In this document: positions 57,755 through 64,000 of the stretch, in pieces
Numbering within the stretch: the stretch's first letter is position 1
Layout of the letters: every line of letters starts with the position of its first letter
Assembly (NCBI RefSeq): GCF_000423125.1
Contig: NZ_AUHJ01000014.1
Span: 1-64,000, forward strand
Reading direction: 5' to 3'
Source of the DNA: Haliea salexigens DSM 19537
GTDB taxonomy: Bacteria > Pseudomonadota > Gammaproteobacteria > Pseudomonadales > Halieaceae
DNA: 64,000 nt
Notes under the pieces: model-generated
Databases searched by the model: none
The model's input: the letters and a program-made list of their open reading frames with translations, nothing else
Told to the model about the DNA's origin: nothing
Program-made: the position numbers and the translations under genes

Positions 57755-58588
57755 GTGGAGTCCGGACTATATGTTGTTGCCACGCCAATCGGCAACCTGG
57801 GAGATATAACCTCGCGTGCCCTGGCGGTACTTACTGCGGCGGATATTGTCGCAGCAGAGGATACGCGGCACACCGCGCGCCTGCTGCAGCATTTTTCCAT
57901 CACGGCGACGCTGTTGGCTTACCATGAGCACAGCGGCGAGCGGGCGCAGGCGCGCATATTGGAGTGCATCGCCGCTGGTGGGGTGGTGGCGCTGGTGTCG
58001 GATGCCGGCACACCACTGATCTCCGACCCCGGTTATCGCCTGGTGCGCGACGCGCAGGACGCCGGTCACCGAGTGATTCCACTGCCCGGACCCTGTGCCG
58101 CGATCGCCGCGCTCAGCGCCTCTGGCCTGCCCACTGACCGCTTCCTGTTTGAGGGCTTTCTGCCCGCCAAGGCGGGCGCCCGTGCGCGCCGCCTGCAGGA
58201 CCTGGCGGCGGAATCGGCCACTCTGGTGTTCTATGAGGCACCGCACCGGGTAGCAGAGACCCTGCAGGACATGGTGACGGCTTTTGGTGACCAGCGCGAG
58301 GCGCTGTTGGCGCGGGAGTTGAGCAAAACCTTCGAAACGCTGAAGCGGGCGCCCCTGGTTGACCTGGCGGGTTTCGTGGCAGCCGACAGCAACCAGCAGC
58401 GTGGCGAGATTGTGCTCGCTGTTAGCGGCCAGCGCGGGCGCGATGAGGCGCTCACGCCCGATGTCACCCGTATGCTGCTGCGACTGGCTGAAGAGTTGCC
58501 CGCCAAGCGCGCTTCCGCTGTGGTTGCCGATCTCACCGGGCTGCGCAAGAAGGCGCTGTACGACTATCTGCTGGGGCAAAAGGGCTGA
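57755..58588 (+). CDS. rsmI: 16S rRNA (cytidine-1402-2'-O)-methyltransferase
   Basis: 277 aa from the GTG at 57755, preceded by AGGGG. Methylates the 2'-O of C1402 in the P site together with RsmH (encoded at 59845). Tetrapyrrole-methylase fold with LYVVATPIGNLGDITSRALA (about 5-24), AAEDTRHTARLLQHF, VALVSDAGTPLISDPGYRLV (about 77-96) and LPGPCAAIAALSASGLPTD. It is followed by the RNase P RNA gene. Confidence 0.97.
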   Translation: MESGLYVVATPIGNLGDITSRALAVLTAADIVAAEDTRHTARLLQHFSITATLLAYHEHSGERAQARILECIAAGGVVALVSDAGTPLISDPGYRLVRDAQDAGHRVIPLPGPCAAIAALSASGLPTDRFLFEGFLPAKAGARARRLQDLAAESATLVFYEAPHRVAETLQDMVTAFGDQREALLARELSKTFETLKRAPLVDLAGFVAADSNQQRGEIVLAVSGQRGRDEALTPDVTRMLLRLAEELPAKRASAVVADLTGLRKKALYDYLLGQKG

Positions 58589-58673
58589 CCACAACCCCGG
58601 CGCTCCCCACGCACCCTTCGCGCCAGGGAAGTTTGTGTTGCCCGGCGGCCGCGCAGCGGGTAGGCTTGCCGCC

Positions 58674-59015
58674 GAGTCGGTCAGGCGATCGCTTCTGGTT
58701 TCGGCCAGGGGAGGAAAGTCCGGGCTCCACAGGGCAGGGTGCCAGGTAACGCCTGGGGGGCGCGAGCCTACGGAAAGTGCAACAGAAAGGATACCGCCCG
58801 GCGCGAGTCGGGTAAGGGTGAAAAGGTGCGGTAAGAGCGCACCGCGCGGCTGGCAACAGGCGTGGCGATGGTAAACCCCACTCGGAGCAAGACCAAATAG
58901 GAATCCGTATGCTGCGGCCCGCAGTGGATTCGGGTAGGTCGCTACAGGCCGGCGGCGACGCCGGTCGCAGATGAATGATCGTCCACGACAGAACCCGGCT
59001 TATCGACCGACTCAC
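58674..59015 (+). ncRNA. rnpB: RNase P RNA (M1, type A)
   Basis: Catalytic RNA that removes tRNA 5' leaders. P1 is closed by GAGTCGGTC (58674) and GACCGACTC (to 59013). Universally conserved elements are present: GAGGAAAGTCCGGGCTCC (P4 5' strand region), AGGGTGCCAGGTAACGCCTG, GGTAAGAGCGCACCGCGCGG and CCACGACAGAACCCGGCTTA. Position between rsmI and mraZ is as in Pseudomonas. No clear promoter could be assigned upstream. Confidence 0.96.
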
Positions 59016-59274
59016 TTATCCCCTTGCCAACGCGGCGGCACCATTTGCCGCCGCGTTGCTTGCGCCCCACGTTGCCGCTTATGTTTTTTTCTACTAAAAC
59101 GTGGCTGCTGGCAGAAGAAAATAACCTTTAACTTAAAGTGAATCCTTAATATACGATGTTAGCGGTCTGTTTTAACGTATTTTTTGTTTTCACGTACCCT
59201 CTCAGAAGCTGAAGAATCATCCGTCAATCAGCGCTAATTAGCTGAAATTAAAACGTTTTTCGCGACTGGCTCGC
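59016..59274. other. AT-rich non-coding region between rnpB and the dcw promoter
   Basis: No gene is visible. Close to rnpB is a 12-bp hairpin (59029-59040 with 59046-59057, AACGCGGCGGCA/TGCCGCCGCGTT, 5-nt loop), but a T7 run comes only 27 nt later. A second inverted repeat CCACGTT/AACGTGG spans 59067-59104 around that T7. The rest is clearly AT-rich compared with the genes around it, includes the palindrome CTTTAA-C-TTAAAG, and may hold extra promoter or regulatory elements for the dcw cluster. Confidence 0.5.
59029..59057 (+). terminator. Hairpin downstream of rnpB
   Basis: 12-bp perfect GC-rich stem with 5-nt loop CCATT, 14 nt after the RNase P RNA. It lacks an adjacent U-tract, so it is a candidate for 3'-end formation but not a standard intrinsic terminator. 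Confidence 0.4.
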
Positions 59275-59304
59275 TTGACACTCCAATTGCTGCGCCCCTA
59301 TAGT
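59275..59304 (+). promoter_or_regulatory. Main promoter of the dcw cluster (mraZ)
   Basis: A consensus -35 TTGACA (59275-59280), 18-bp spacer and TATAGT (59299-59304). It lies immediately upstream of the MraZ repeats and about 75 nt from the mraZ start, matching the Pmra arrangement of other gammaproteobacteria. Confidence 0.75.
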
Positions 59305-59313
59305 GTCGAAAAG

Positions 59314-59353
59314 TGGGAAGAAGTGGATATATCTGGTTTTTTGTGGTTTTTAA
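59314..59353 (+). promoter_or_regulatory. MraZ operator: four TGG repeats at 10-bp period
   Basis: TGG trinucleotides start at 59314, 59324, 59334 and 59344, giving the exact 10-bp spacing of known MraZ boxes (TGGGN repeats). They lie just after the promoter start region and are expected to allow autoregulation of mraZ and the dcw genes. Confidence 0.75.
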
Positions 59354-59379
59354 GGGCCGGATAAGCGGGGGAAACTGGC

Positions 59380-59835
59380 GTGTTTCGCGGGGTACAGCAC
59401 ATCAATATGGACGCCAAGGGGCGACTGGCCATGCCAGCGCGCCAGCGCGAGCCGTTGCGTGCCCTCTGTGACGGCCAGATCGTGGTGACCATCGACACGC
59501 AGGCGAAATGCCTCGTCATCTATCCGCTGCCCGACTGGGAGCGCATCGAAAAGCACATACAGGCCCTGCCCGCCCTGAAGCAGGCGGTCAAGCGCTTCCA
59601 GCGCCTGGTGCTGGGCTACGCCACTGACATCGAGATGGACAGTAACGGCCGCTGCCTGCTGCCTCAGCCGCTGCGTGATTACGCGCATCTGGACAAGAGG
59701 CTGGTGCTGGTGGGGCAGGGCAACAAGATGGAGTTGTGGGCGGAGGAGCTGTGGCTGGCAGAGTGCGAACAGGCGCTGCTGGAGTCCGGTCCCGAAGCGG
59801 AGTTGCCCGACGAACTCGTGTCTCTCCCACTGTAG
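59380..59835 (+). CDS. mraZ: Transcriptional regulator MraZ
   Basis: 151 aa, GTG start with GGGGGA upstream. Binds TGGG-type repeats upstream of its own gene as a ring-shaped oligomer and represses the dcw cluster. Two AbrB-like motifs: HINMDAKGRLAMPARQRE (about 8-25) and TDIEMDSNGRCLLPQPLRDY (about 85-104). First gene of the cluster; rsmH starts 9 nt after its stop. Confidence 0.96.
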   Translation: MFRGVQHINMDAKGRLAMPARQREPLRALCDGQIVVTIDTQAKCLVIYPLPDWERIEKHIQALPALKQAVKRFQRLVLGYATDIEMDSNGRCLLPQPLRDYAHLDKRLVLVGQGNKMELWAEELWLAECEQALLESGPEAELPDELVSLPL

Positions 59836-59844
59836 GTGAGCGAC

Positions 59845-60762
59845 ATGCATCAAACAGTTTTGTTACGAGAGGCGGTGGATGCTCTGGTGACGACAAGCGA
59901 TGGTATCTATGTCGATGGCACGTTCGGTCGTGGTGGTCACAGCCGCGCCCTGCTGCAACAGCTGGCGCCCAATGGCCGGCTGCTGGGTGTCGACAAGGAT
60001 CCGGCAGCCGCACTGGTGGCGTCCGAACTCAGCGCTGCAGACGCACGCTTCAGTTTCTTTCATGGCTCTTTTGCGGCGTTGCCTGCCCAGCTGCGCTCGC
60101 GTGATATCGAGGCTGTCGACGGCATCCTGCTCGACCTCGGGGTCTCCAGCCCGCAACTCGACAACAGCGAGCGCGGTTTCAGTTTCCAGCACGATGGTCC
60201 GCTGGATATGCGTATGGACACCAGCAGCGGCGAGACCGCAGCGCAGTGGCTGGGGCGAGCGGCGCAGCAGGATATCGCCGCGGTATTGAAAGAGTTCGGC
60301 GAGGAGCGCTTTGCACGCCGGATCGCCGGTGCCATCGTTGCAGCGCGCGCCGAGGCACCTATTGTGACCACAGGTCGCCTGGCGAAGATTGTCAGTGAGG
60401 CCAACCCGCGTTGGGAGAAGCACAAGCATCCGGCGACGCGGGCATTCCAGGGTATTCGAATCTATATCAACCGCGAGCTGGATGACCTGGTTGAGCTGCT
60501 GGCGCAGGCACTGGGCTTGCTCAAGGTGGGAGGCCGGCTGGTCGTGATCAGCTTTCATTCCCTGGAAGACCGGCTGGTGAAGCGTTACATGCGCGATATG
60601 GCACGTGGTGATGCGCTGCCCGCCGGTGTGCCGGTGCGCGACAGCGCGCTCAACCGGCATATGCGACTGGTCGGCAAAGCGGTGCGCGCGAGCGCCGACG
60701 AAGTCGCTGCAAACCCGCGTGCGCGCAGTGCCATCATGCGCGTCGCCGAGAAGATCAGCTGA
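59845..60762 (+). CDS. rsmH: 16S rRNA (cytosine-1402-N4)-methyltransferase
   Basis: 305 aa from the ATG at 59845, with TAGGTGA 5 nt upstream; a GTG at 59836 is in frame but lacks its own site. N4-methylates C1402, complementing RsmI. Start [18 protein letters not shown]-binding [16 protein letters not shown] (about 25-40), [20 protein letters not shown] (about 98) and [15 protein letters not shown] (about 235). Shares one base with ftsL. Confidence 0.97.
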   Translation: MHQTVLLREAVDALVTTSDGIYVDGTFGRGGHSRALLQQLAPNGRLLGVDKDPAAALVASELSAADARFSFFHGSFAALPAQLRSRDIEAVDGILLDLGVSSPQLDNSERGFSFQHDGPLDMRMDTSSGETAAQWLGRAAQQDIAAVLKEFGEERFARRIAGAIVAARAEAPIVTTGRLAKIVSEANPRWEKHKHPATRAFQGIRIYINRELDDLVELLAQALGLLKVGGRLVVISFHSLEDRLVKRYMRDMARGDALPAGVPVRDSALNRHMRLVGKAVRASADEVAANPRARSAIMRVAEKIS

Positions 60763-61079
60763 TGGCTGGCCGCACCACATCCCCGGCAATCGCCCCGGAG
60801 CGCAGCATCAGCCTGCAATCCCTTGCGCTGCTTGGCGCCCTGCTGACGCTGGTGCTGGGTTCTGCGTTTGGTGTTATTCACAGCTCACATGGCTGCCGTC
60901 AGCTCTATGCCGTCTTGCAGCAGCTGGAGGCGGATCAGTGGTACCTGCAGGAAGATTACGGGCGTCTGCTGCTGGAGCAGAGCACCTGGGCATCGCACTA
61001 TCGTGTTGAGCGCGTGGCCACTCGCGAGTTGCAGATGCAGGCGCCGGTGCTGGAAAGCCTCAAGGTGGTGCGTCCATGA
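60762..61079 (+). CDS. ftsL: Cell division protein FtsL
   Basis: 105 aa. Bitopic inner-membrane divisome protein that forms FtsQLB. The N-terminal membrane segment is LALLGALLTLVLGSAFGVIH (about 20-39), and the periplasmic helix QLYAVLQQLEADQWYLQEDY is the expected leucine-zipper-like coiled coil. Position between rsmH and ftsI is diagnostic, since sequence conservation is low. Confidence 0.92.
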   Translation: MAGRTTSPAIAPERSISLQSLALLGALLTLVLGSAFGVIHSSHGCRQLYAVLQQLEADQWYLQEDYGRLLLEQSTWASHYRVERVATRELQMQAPVLESLKVVRP

Positions 61080-62803
61080 GTCGGTCGCGTCTTGCTGCCG
61101 TAGCGCCCTGGCGCTTTTACCTGGTGGCTATCGCATTGCTGGCCATGCTCGCATTGCTGGTGGGGCGCGTGCTGTCGCTGCAGGTTCTGGATGTCGAGCA
61201 TGGCCGCAGTTTCCTGCAGGACCAGGGCGAGAGTCGTGCCATGCGCAACGCGGAAATTCCCGCCTACCGGGGCGTGATTGCAGACCGTCGCGGTGAGCCC
61301 CTCGCCGTGAGTACCCCCGTGATTTCGCTGGTGGCCGATCCCCGCTTGCTCACCGCAGTAGAAGATCTCTCGCCGCTGGCCACAGCGCTGGACATGCCCC
61401 TTGCGGACCTGCAGGCACGCCTGGACCGCTTCACGGGCCGTTCGTTCATGTATCTGCGCCGCCATATGGTGCCGGCAGCCGCACGTGAAGTCCTTGCACT
61501 CAAACTGCCCGGCGTATCCGGGCGCCGTGAATACCAGCGCTATTACCCGGCGGGAGAAGTGGCGGGCCATCTGGTGGGCTTCACCAATCTCGATGGGCGC
61601 GGCATCGCCGGGCTGGAATTGGCGTACGACGACTGGCTCAAGGGCACGCCCGGCAAGAAGCAGTACATCAAGGACCTGCGCGGTGATGTTGTGCGCGACA
61701 TCGGTGTGCTCGAACCCGCACGGTCCGGCAAGGACCTGCGGCTGAGCATCGACCTGCGCCTGCAGTACCTGCATCACCAAGAGCTGCAACGCGCCATGGC
61801 GCTCACCGGCGCCGCCTCCGGCAGCATCGTCACCCTCGACAGCCATACCGGCGAAGTGCTGGCCATGGTCAATCACCCGGTGTACAACCCCAATGGCCGC
61901 CGCGGCATCAGCCCCGATCAGACCCGCAACCGTGCGGTGACCGACATGTTCGAGCCGGGCTCTACCATGAAAACCTTCACGCTGGTTGCAGCGCTGGAGA
62001 GCGGCCGCTATTCCACCGAAAGCATGATTGATACCTCGCCGGGACGTATCCGCGTGGGTCGCAAGACGTTACCGGATCCCCGGAACTACGGCGAGATTTC
62101 CGTTTCGCGCGTGATCGAGAAGTCCAGCCAGGTGGGTGTGACCAAGATCGCCCTCGACATTGGCCATGAGCCGATACAGGACGTGTTCCGCCGTTTCGGT
62201 TTCGGTGCTGCACTGGGCACGGGTTTCCCGGGCGAAAGTGCCGGCCAGTTGCCCAACCGGCGCCGCTGGAGCGATATCGAAAAAGTGACCCTGGCCTTTG
62301 GCTACGGCCTTACCGCGACACCACTGCAGCTCGCGCACGCCTACGCATCGTTCGCCAATGACGGGGTGATGCCGCCGGTGTCCCTGCTTGCGGCGAATGA
62401 AACGGCGCCCGTGGGAATACGCGTGGTGGAAGCCGATATCGCACGCGAAGTGCGCAAAGTGCTGCAGCGGGTGACCGAAGAACACGGCACCGCACGGCGC
62501 GCCCAGGTGCCCGGTTACGCGGTGGGCGGTAAAACCGGCACCGTGCGCAAGGTGGGCCCCGGCGGCTACCAGGACAACAAGCATATCGCTTTCTTTGCTG
62601 GCATCGCGCCGATTGCCGACCCACGTTTTGTCACCGTGGTGGTGATCAATGAACCCCAGGGTGAAGCGACCGGCGGTGGCGCAGTGGCCGCCCCGGTGTT
62701 CTCGCGGGTCGCGCAGGGCACATTGCGTTTGCTGAATCTGCCGCCAGACGAGCACGACGCCGCGCTGGTACTCGCGGCGCAGGGCGCGGGGGTGTCGGGA
62801 TGA
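61076..62803 (+). CDS. ftsI: Septal peptidoglycan transpeptidase FtsI (PBP3), SxN motif altered
   Basis: 575 aa. Class-B PBP of the divisome. A membrane segment (FYLVAIALLAMLALLVGRV, about 12-30) is followed by the pedestal (about 60-220) and the transpeptidase domain: SxxK is Ser296-Thr-Met-Lys in EPGSTMKTF, and KTG is K486-T-G in GGKTGTVRKV. The second motif reads S350-S351-Q352 (EKSSQVGVTK), with Gln in place of the conserved Asn. The start overlaps ftsL and the stop overlaps murE, each by 4 nt. Confidence 0.96.
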   Translation: MSRSRLAAVAPWRFYLVAIALLAMLALLVGRVLSLQVLDVEHGRSFLQDQGESRAMRNAEIPAYRGVIADRRGEPLAVSTPVISLVADPRLLTAVEDLSPLATALDMPLADLQARLDRFTGRSFMYLRRHMVPAAAREVLALKLPGVSGRREYQRYYPAGEVAGHLVGFTNLDGRGIAGLELAYDDWLKGTPGKKQYIKDLRGDVVRDIGVLEPARSGKDLRLSIDLRLQYLHHQELQRAMALTGAASGSIVTLDSHTGEVLAMVNHPVYNPNGRRGISPDQTRNRAVTDMFEPGSTMKTFTLVAALESGRYSTESMIDTSPGRIRVGRKTLPDPRNYGEISVSRVIEKSSQVGVTKIALDIGHEPIQDVFRRFGFGAALGTGFPGESAGQLPNRRRWSDIEKVTLAFGYGLTATPLQLAHAYASFANDGVMPPVSLLAANETAPVGIRVVEADIAREVRKVLQRVTEEHGTARRAQVPGYAVGGKTGTVRKVGPGGYQDNKHIAFFAGIAPIADPRFVTVVVINEPQGEATGGGAVAAPVFSRVAQGTLRLLNLPPDEHDAALVLAAQGAGVSG

Positions 62804-64000
62804 GCGCACTCGCAGCCTCTCAGCCACGCATGCCGCTGTCTGATCTGCTCGGTGCCCGGGCCGCGGCCTGGGCAGACGTTCAGGTGACTGGTGTGCAGCT
62901 GGACAGCCGCCGCGTAGGTCCCGGCGATCTGTTCCTGGCCTTGCCTGGCGCGTCACATGATGGCCGCCAGTTTATCGAGCAGGCAGTGGCGCAGGGTGCC
63001 GTCGCCGTCGTGGCGGAGCCACCGGTAGCCGGCTTTGTCGATGCACTGCATGTACCGTTGCTGGAGCAGGCGGAGCTGGCGCAGGCGGCAGGTGAAATCG
63101 CCGCTCGCCTGTATGGCGATCCCAGCGCGGCGATGATCACGGTGGGGGTGACCGGCACTAACGGCAAAACCACCACCAGCCGGTTGCTGGCGCAGTTGCT
63201 GCGCGCCACCGGCTACCGGTGTGGCGTTATCGGTACGCTGGGCGCCGTGCTGGATGACAGCGCAACAGAAGCCCGCAACACCACGCCGGATGCTGTCGCG
63301 CTGCAGCAGCAGCTCGCAGCCTGGCGTGACCAGGGGGTGGATGCCGTATGCATGGAGGTGTCATCCCACGCGCTGGACCAGGGGCGCGTGCAGGGTATGC
63401 AGTTTGACGTTGCCGTGTTTACCAATCTCTCGCACGACCATCTCGATTACCACGGCAACATGGCGGCCTACGCGCGCAGCAAGCAGCAGCTTTTTTCCCA
63501 GCGTGGCCTGCGCTTTGCGGTGGTCAATGCCGATGATCCCTACAGCGCGCAGATGCTCGCTGCCCTGCCGGCTGACGTCGAGTCGCTGACTTTTTCCAGT
63601 CGCGGTGAGCCGGCAGATGTGCGTGTCGTGGAAGTGGAGTTTTTCCCCGGTGGCGCCCGCGCCCAACTGCAAACCCCCTGGGGCGAGGCGACCCTGTCGC
63701 TGCCCCTGCCCGGTGACTTCAACCTGTCCAACGCGCTGGCAGCGCTCAGCTGCGCGGTGTTGCTCGGCGGCGACCTGCCGTCGGTGCTGGCAGCGGTAGC
63801 GAGCCTGCAGCCCGTGCCGGGACGCATGCAGAGCGTGGCGAACACCCTGGGTGTACAGGTGGTCGTGGACTATGCGCATACGCCCGACGCGCTGGAGAAG
63901 GCGCTGCAGGCCCTGCGGCCGCAGGTTGCGGGTCGTTTGCTGGTGGTGTTCGGCTGTGGCGGCGACCGCGATCCGGCCAAGCGTGCGGTTATGGGGCGCG
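62800..64000 (+). CDS. murE: UDP-MurNAc-tripeptide synthetase MurE (5' part)
   Basis: At least 400 aa visible; the gene runs off the window. Adds the third amino acid (normally meso-diaminopimelate in gammaproteobacteria) to UDP-MurNAc-Ala-Glu. N-terminal domain (about 1-100) with SRRVGPGDLFLALPGASHDG, ATP-binding GVTGTNGKTTTSRLLAQLL (about 117-135), NTTPDAVALQQQLAAW, EVSSHALDQGR and FTNLSHDHLDYHGNMAAYA. The substrate-selecting DNPR-type motif lies beyond the end. ATG overlaps the ftsI stop. Confidence 0.96.
   Translation, partial: MSALAASQPRMPLSDLLGARAAAWADVQVTGVQLDSRRVGPGDLFLALPGASHDGRQFIEQAVAQGAVAVVAEPPVAGFVDALHVPLLEQAELAQAAGEIAARLYGDPSAAMITVGVTGTNGKTTTSRLLAQLLRATGYRCGVIGTLGAVLDDSATEARNTTPDAVALQQQLAAWRDQGVDAVCMEVSSHALDQGRVQGMQFDVAVFTNLSHDHLDYHGNMAAYARSKQQLFSQRGLRFAVVNADDPYSAQMLAALPADVESLTFSSRGEPADVRVVEVEFFPGGARAQLQTPWGEATLSLPLPGDFNLSNALAALSCAVLLGGDLPSVLAAVASLQPVPGRMQSVANTLGVQVVVDYAHTPDALEKALQALRPQVAGRLLVVFGCGGDRDPAKRAVMGR

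Overview
The window is about 61 kb of conserved gammaproteobacterial chromosome with the end of an integrative element on its left edge. Gene content is dense, GC-rich housekeeping. Gene order closely follows the Pseudomonas-type arrangement: lolB-ispE-tRNA-Gln-prs-L25-pth-ychF-tRNA-Met; gatCAB/mreBCD/maf/rng/yhdP; kds-lpt-rpoN-ptsN-rapZ-npr; murA-hisGD-algW; zapE-rplM-rpsI-petABC-sspAB; diaA-yraN-lpoA-rsmI-rnpB-mraZ-mraW-ftsL-ftsI-murE. A marine Cellvibrionales/Pseudomonadales-type gammaproteobacterium is my best guess, but sequence alone cannot fix the genus.

Layout. 1-2620 is the end of an integrative element: a hairpin-rich leader, an unusual tyrosine recombinase, an AlpA/Xis-like helix-turn-helix protein and a second tyrosine integrase, abutting the 3' end of a tRNA-Met gene (2620-2696). 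2761-11496 (minus strand) carries aguA-aguB (agmatine to putrescine), ychF, pth, L25, prs, tRNA-Gln, ispE, lolB and a TPR lipoprotein. 11711-17862 (plus) is hemA-prfA-prmC-moeB-like-doxX-rhlB. 17848-22834 holds cysZ, smrA, a small PA4642-like gene and gatCAB. 23075-31152 (plus) is mreBCD-maf-rng-yhdP. 31080-41038 (minus) is the envelope and nitrogen-PTS operon from yrbG through kdsDC-lptCAB-rpoN-hpf-ptsN-rapZ-npr to mgtE and yjgA. 41188-45476 (plus) is mlaC-ibaG-murA-hisG-hisD. 45511-54228 contains a DegS/AlgW protease, a Nif3-like protein, the zapG/zapE divergent pair, rplM-rpsI, petA-petBC and sspA-sspB. 54263-57671 (minus) is lpoA-yraN-diaA-dolP. 57755-64000 is rsmI, RNase P RNA and the start of the division/cell-wall (dcw) cluster under a strong promoter with a four-repeat MraZ operator.

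Taken together the genes supply cell-envelope building (LPS transport, peptidoglycan, elongasome, divisome), translation (RF1 and its methylase, Pth, L13, S9, L25, GatCAB, HPF, RNase P) and respiration (cytochrome bc1).

The most notable departures from the usual pattern are these: competing hairpins in the leader of the element recombinase; a G1-U72 tRNA-Met next to the element; cytochrome b and c1 fused in one frame; an mreC frame with no ordinary start codon; an RNase G-like protein without its zinc-link region; an mlaC left alone without mlaFED/mlaB, followed by a 15-bp tandem repeat; an FtsI with SSQ in place of SxN; and a 10-bp inverted repeat over the petABC -35 box. I found no CRISPR array, transposon or clearly novel multi-gene system. 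Most of the unknown biology would lie in the element to the left of the window.
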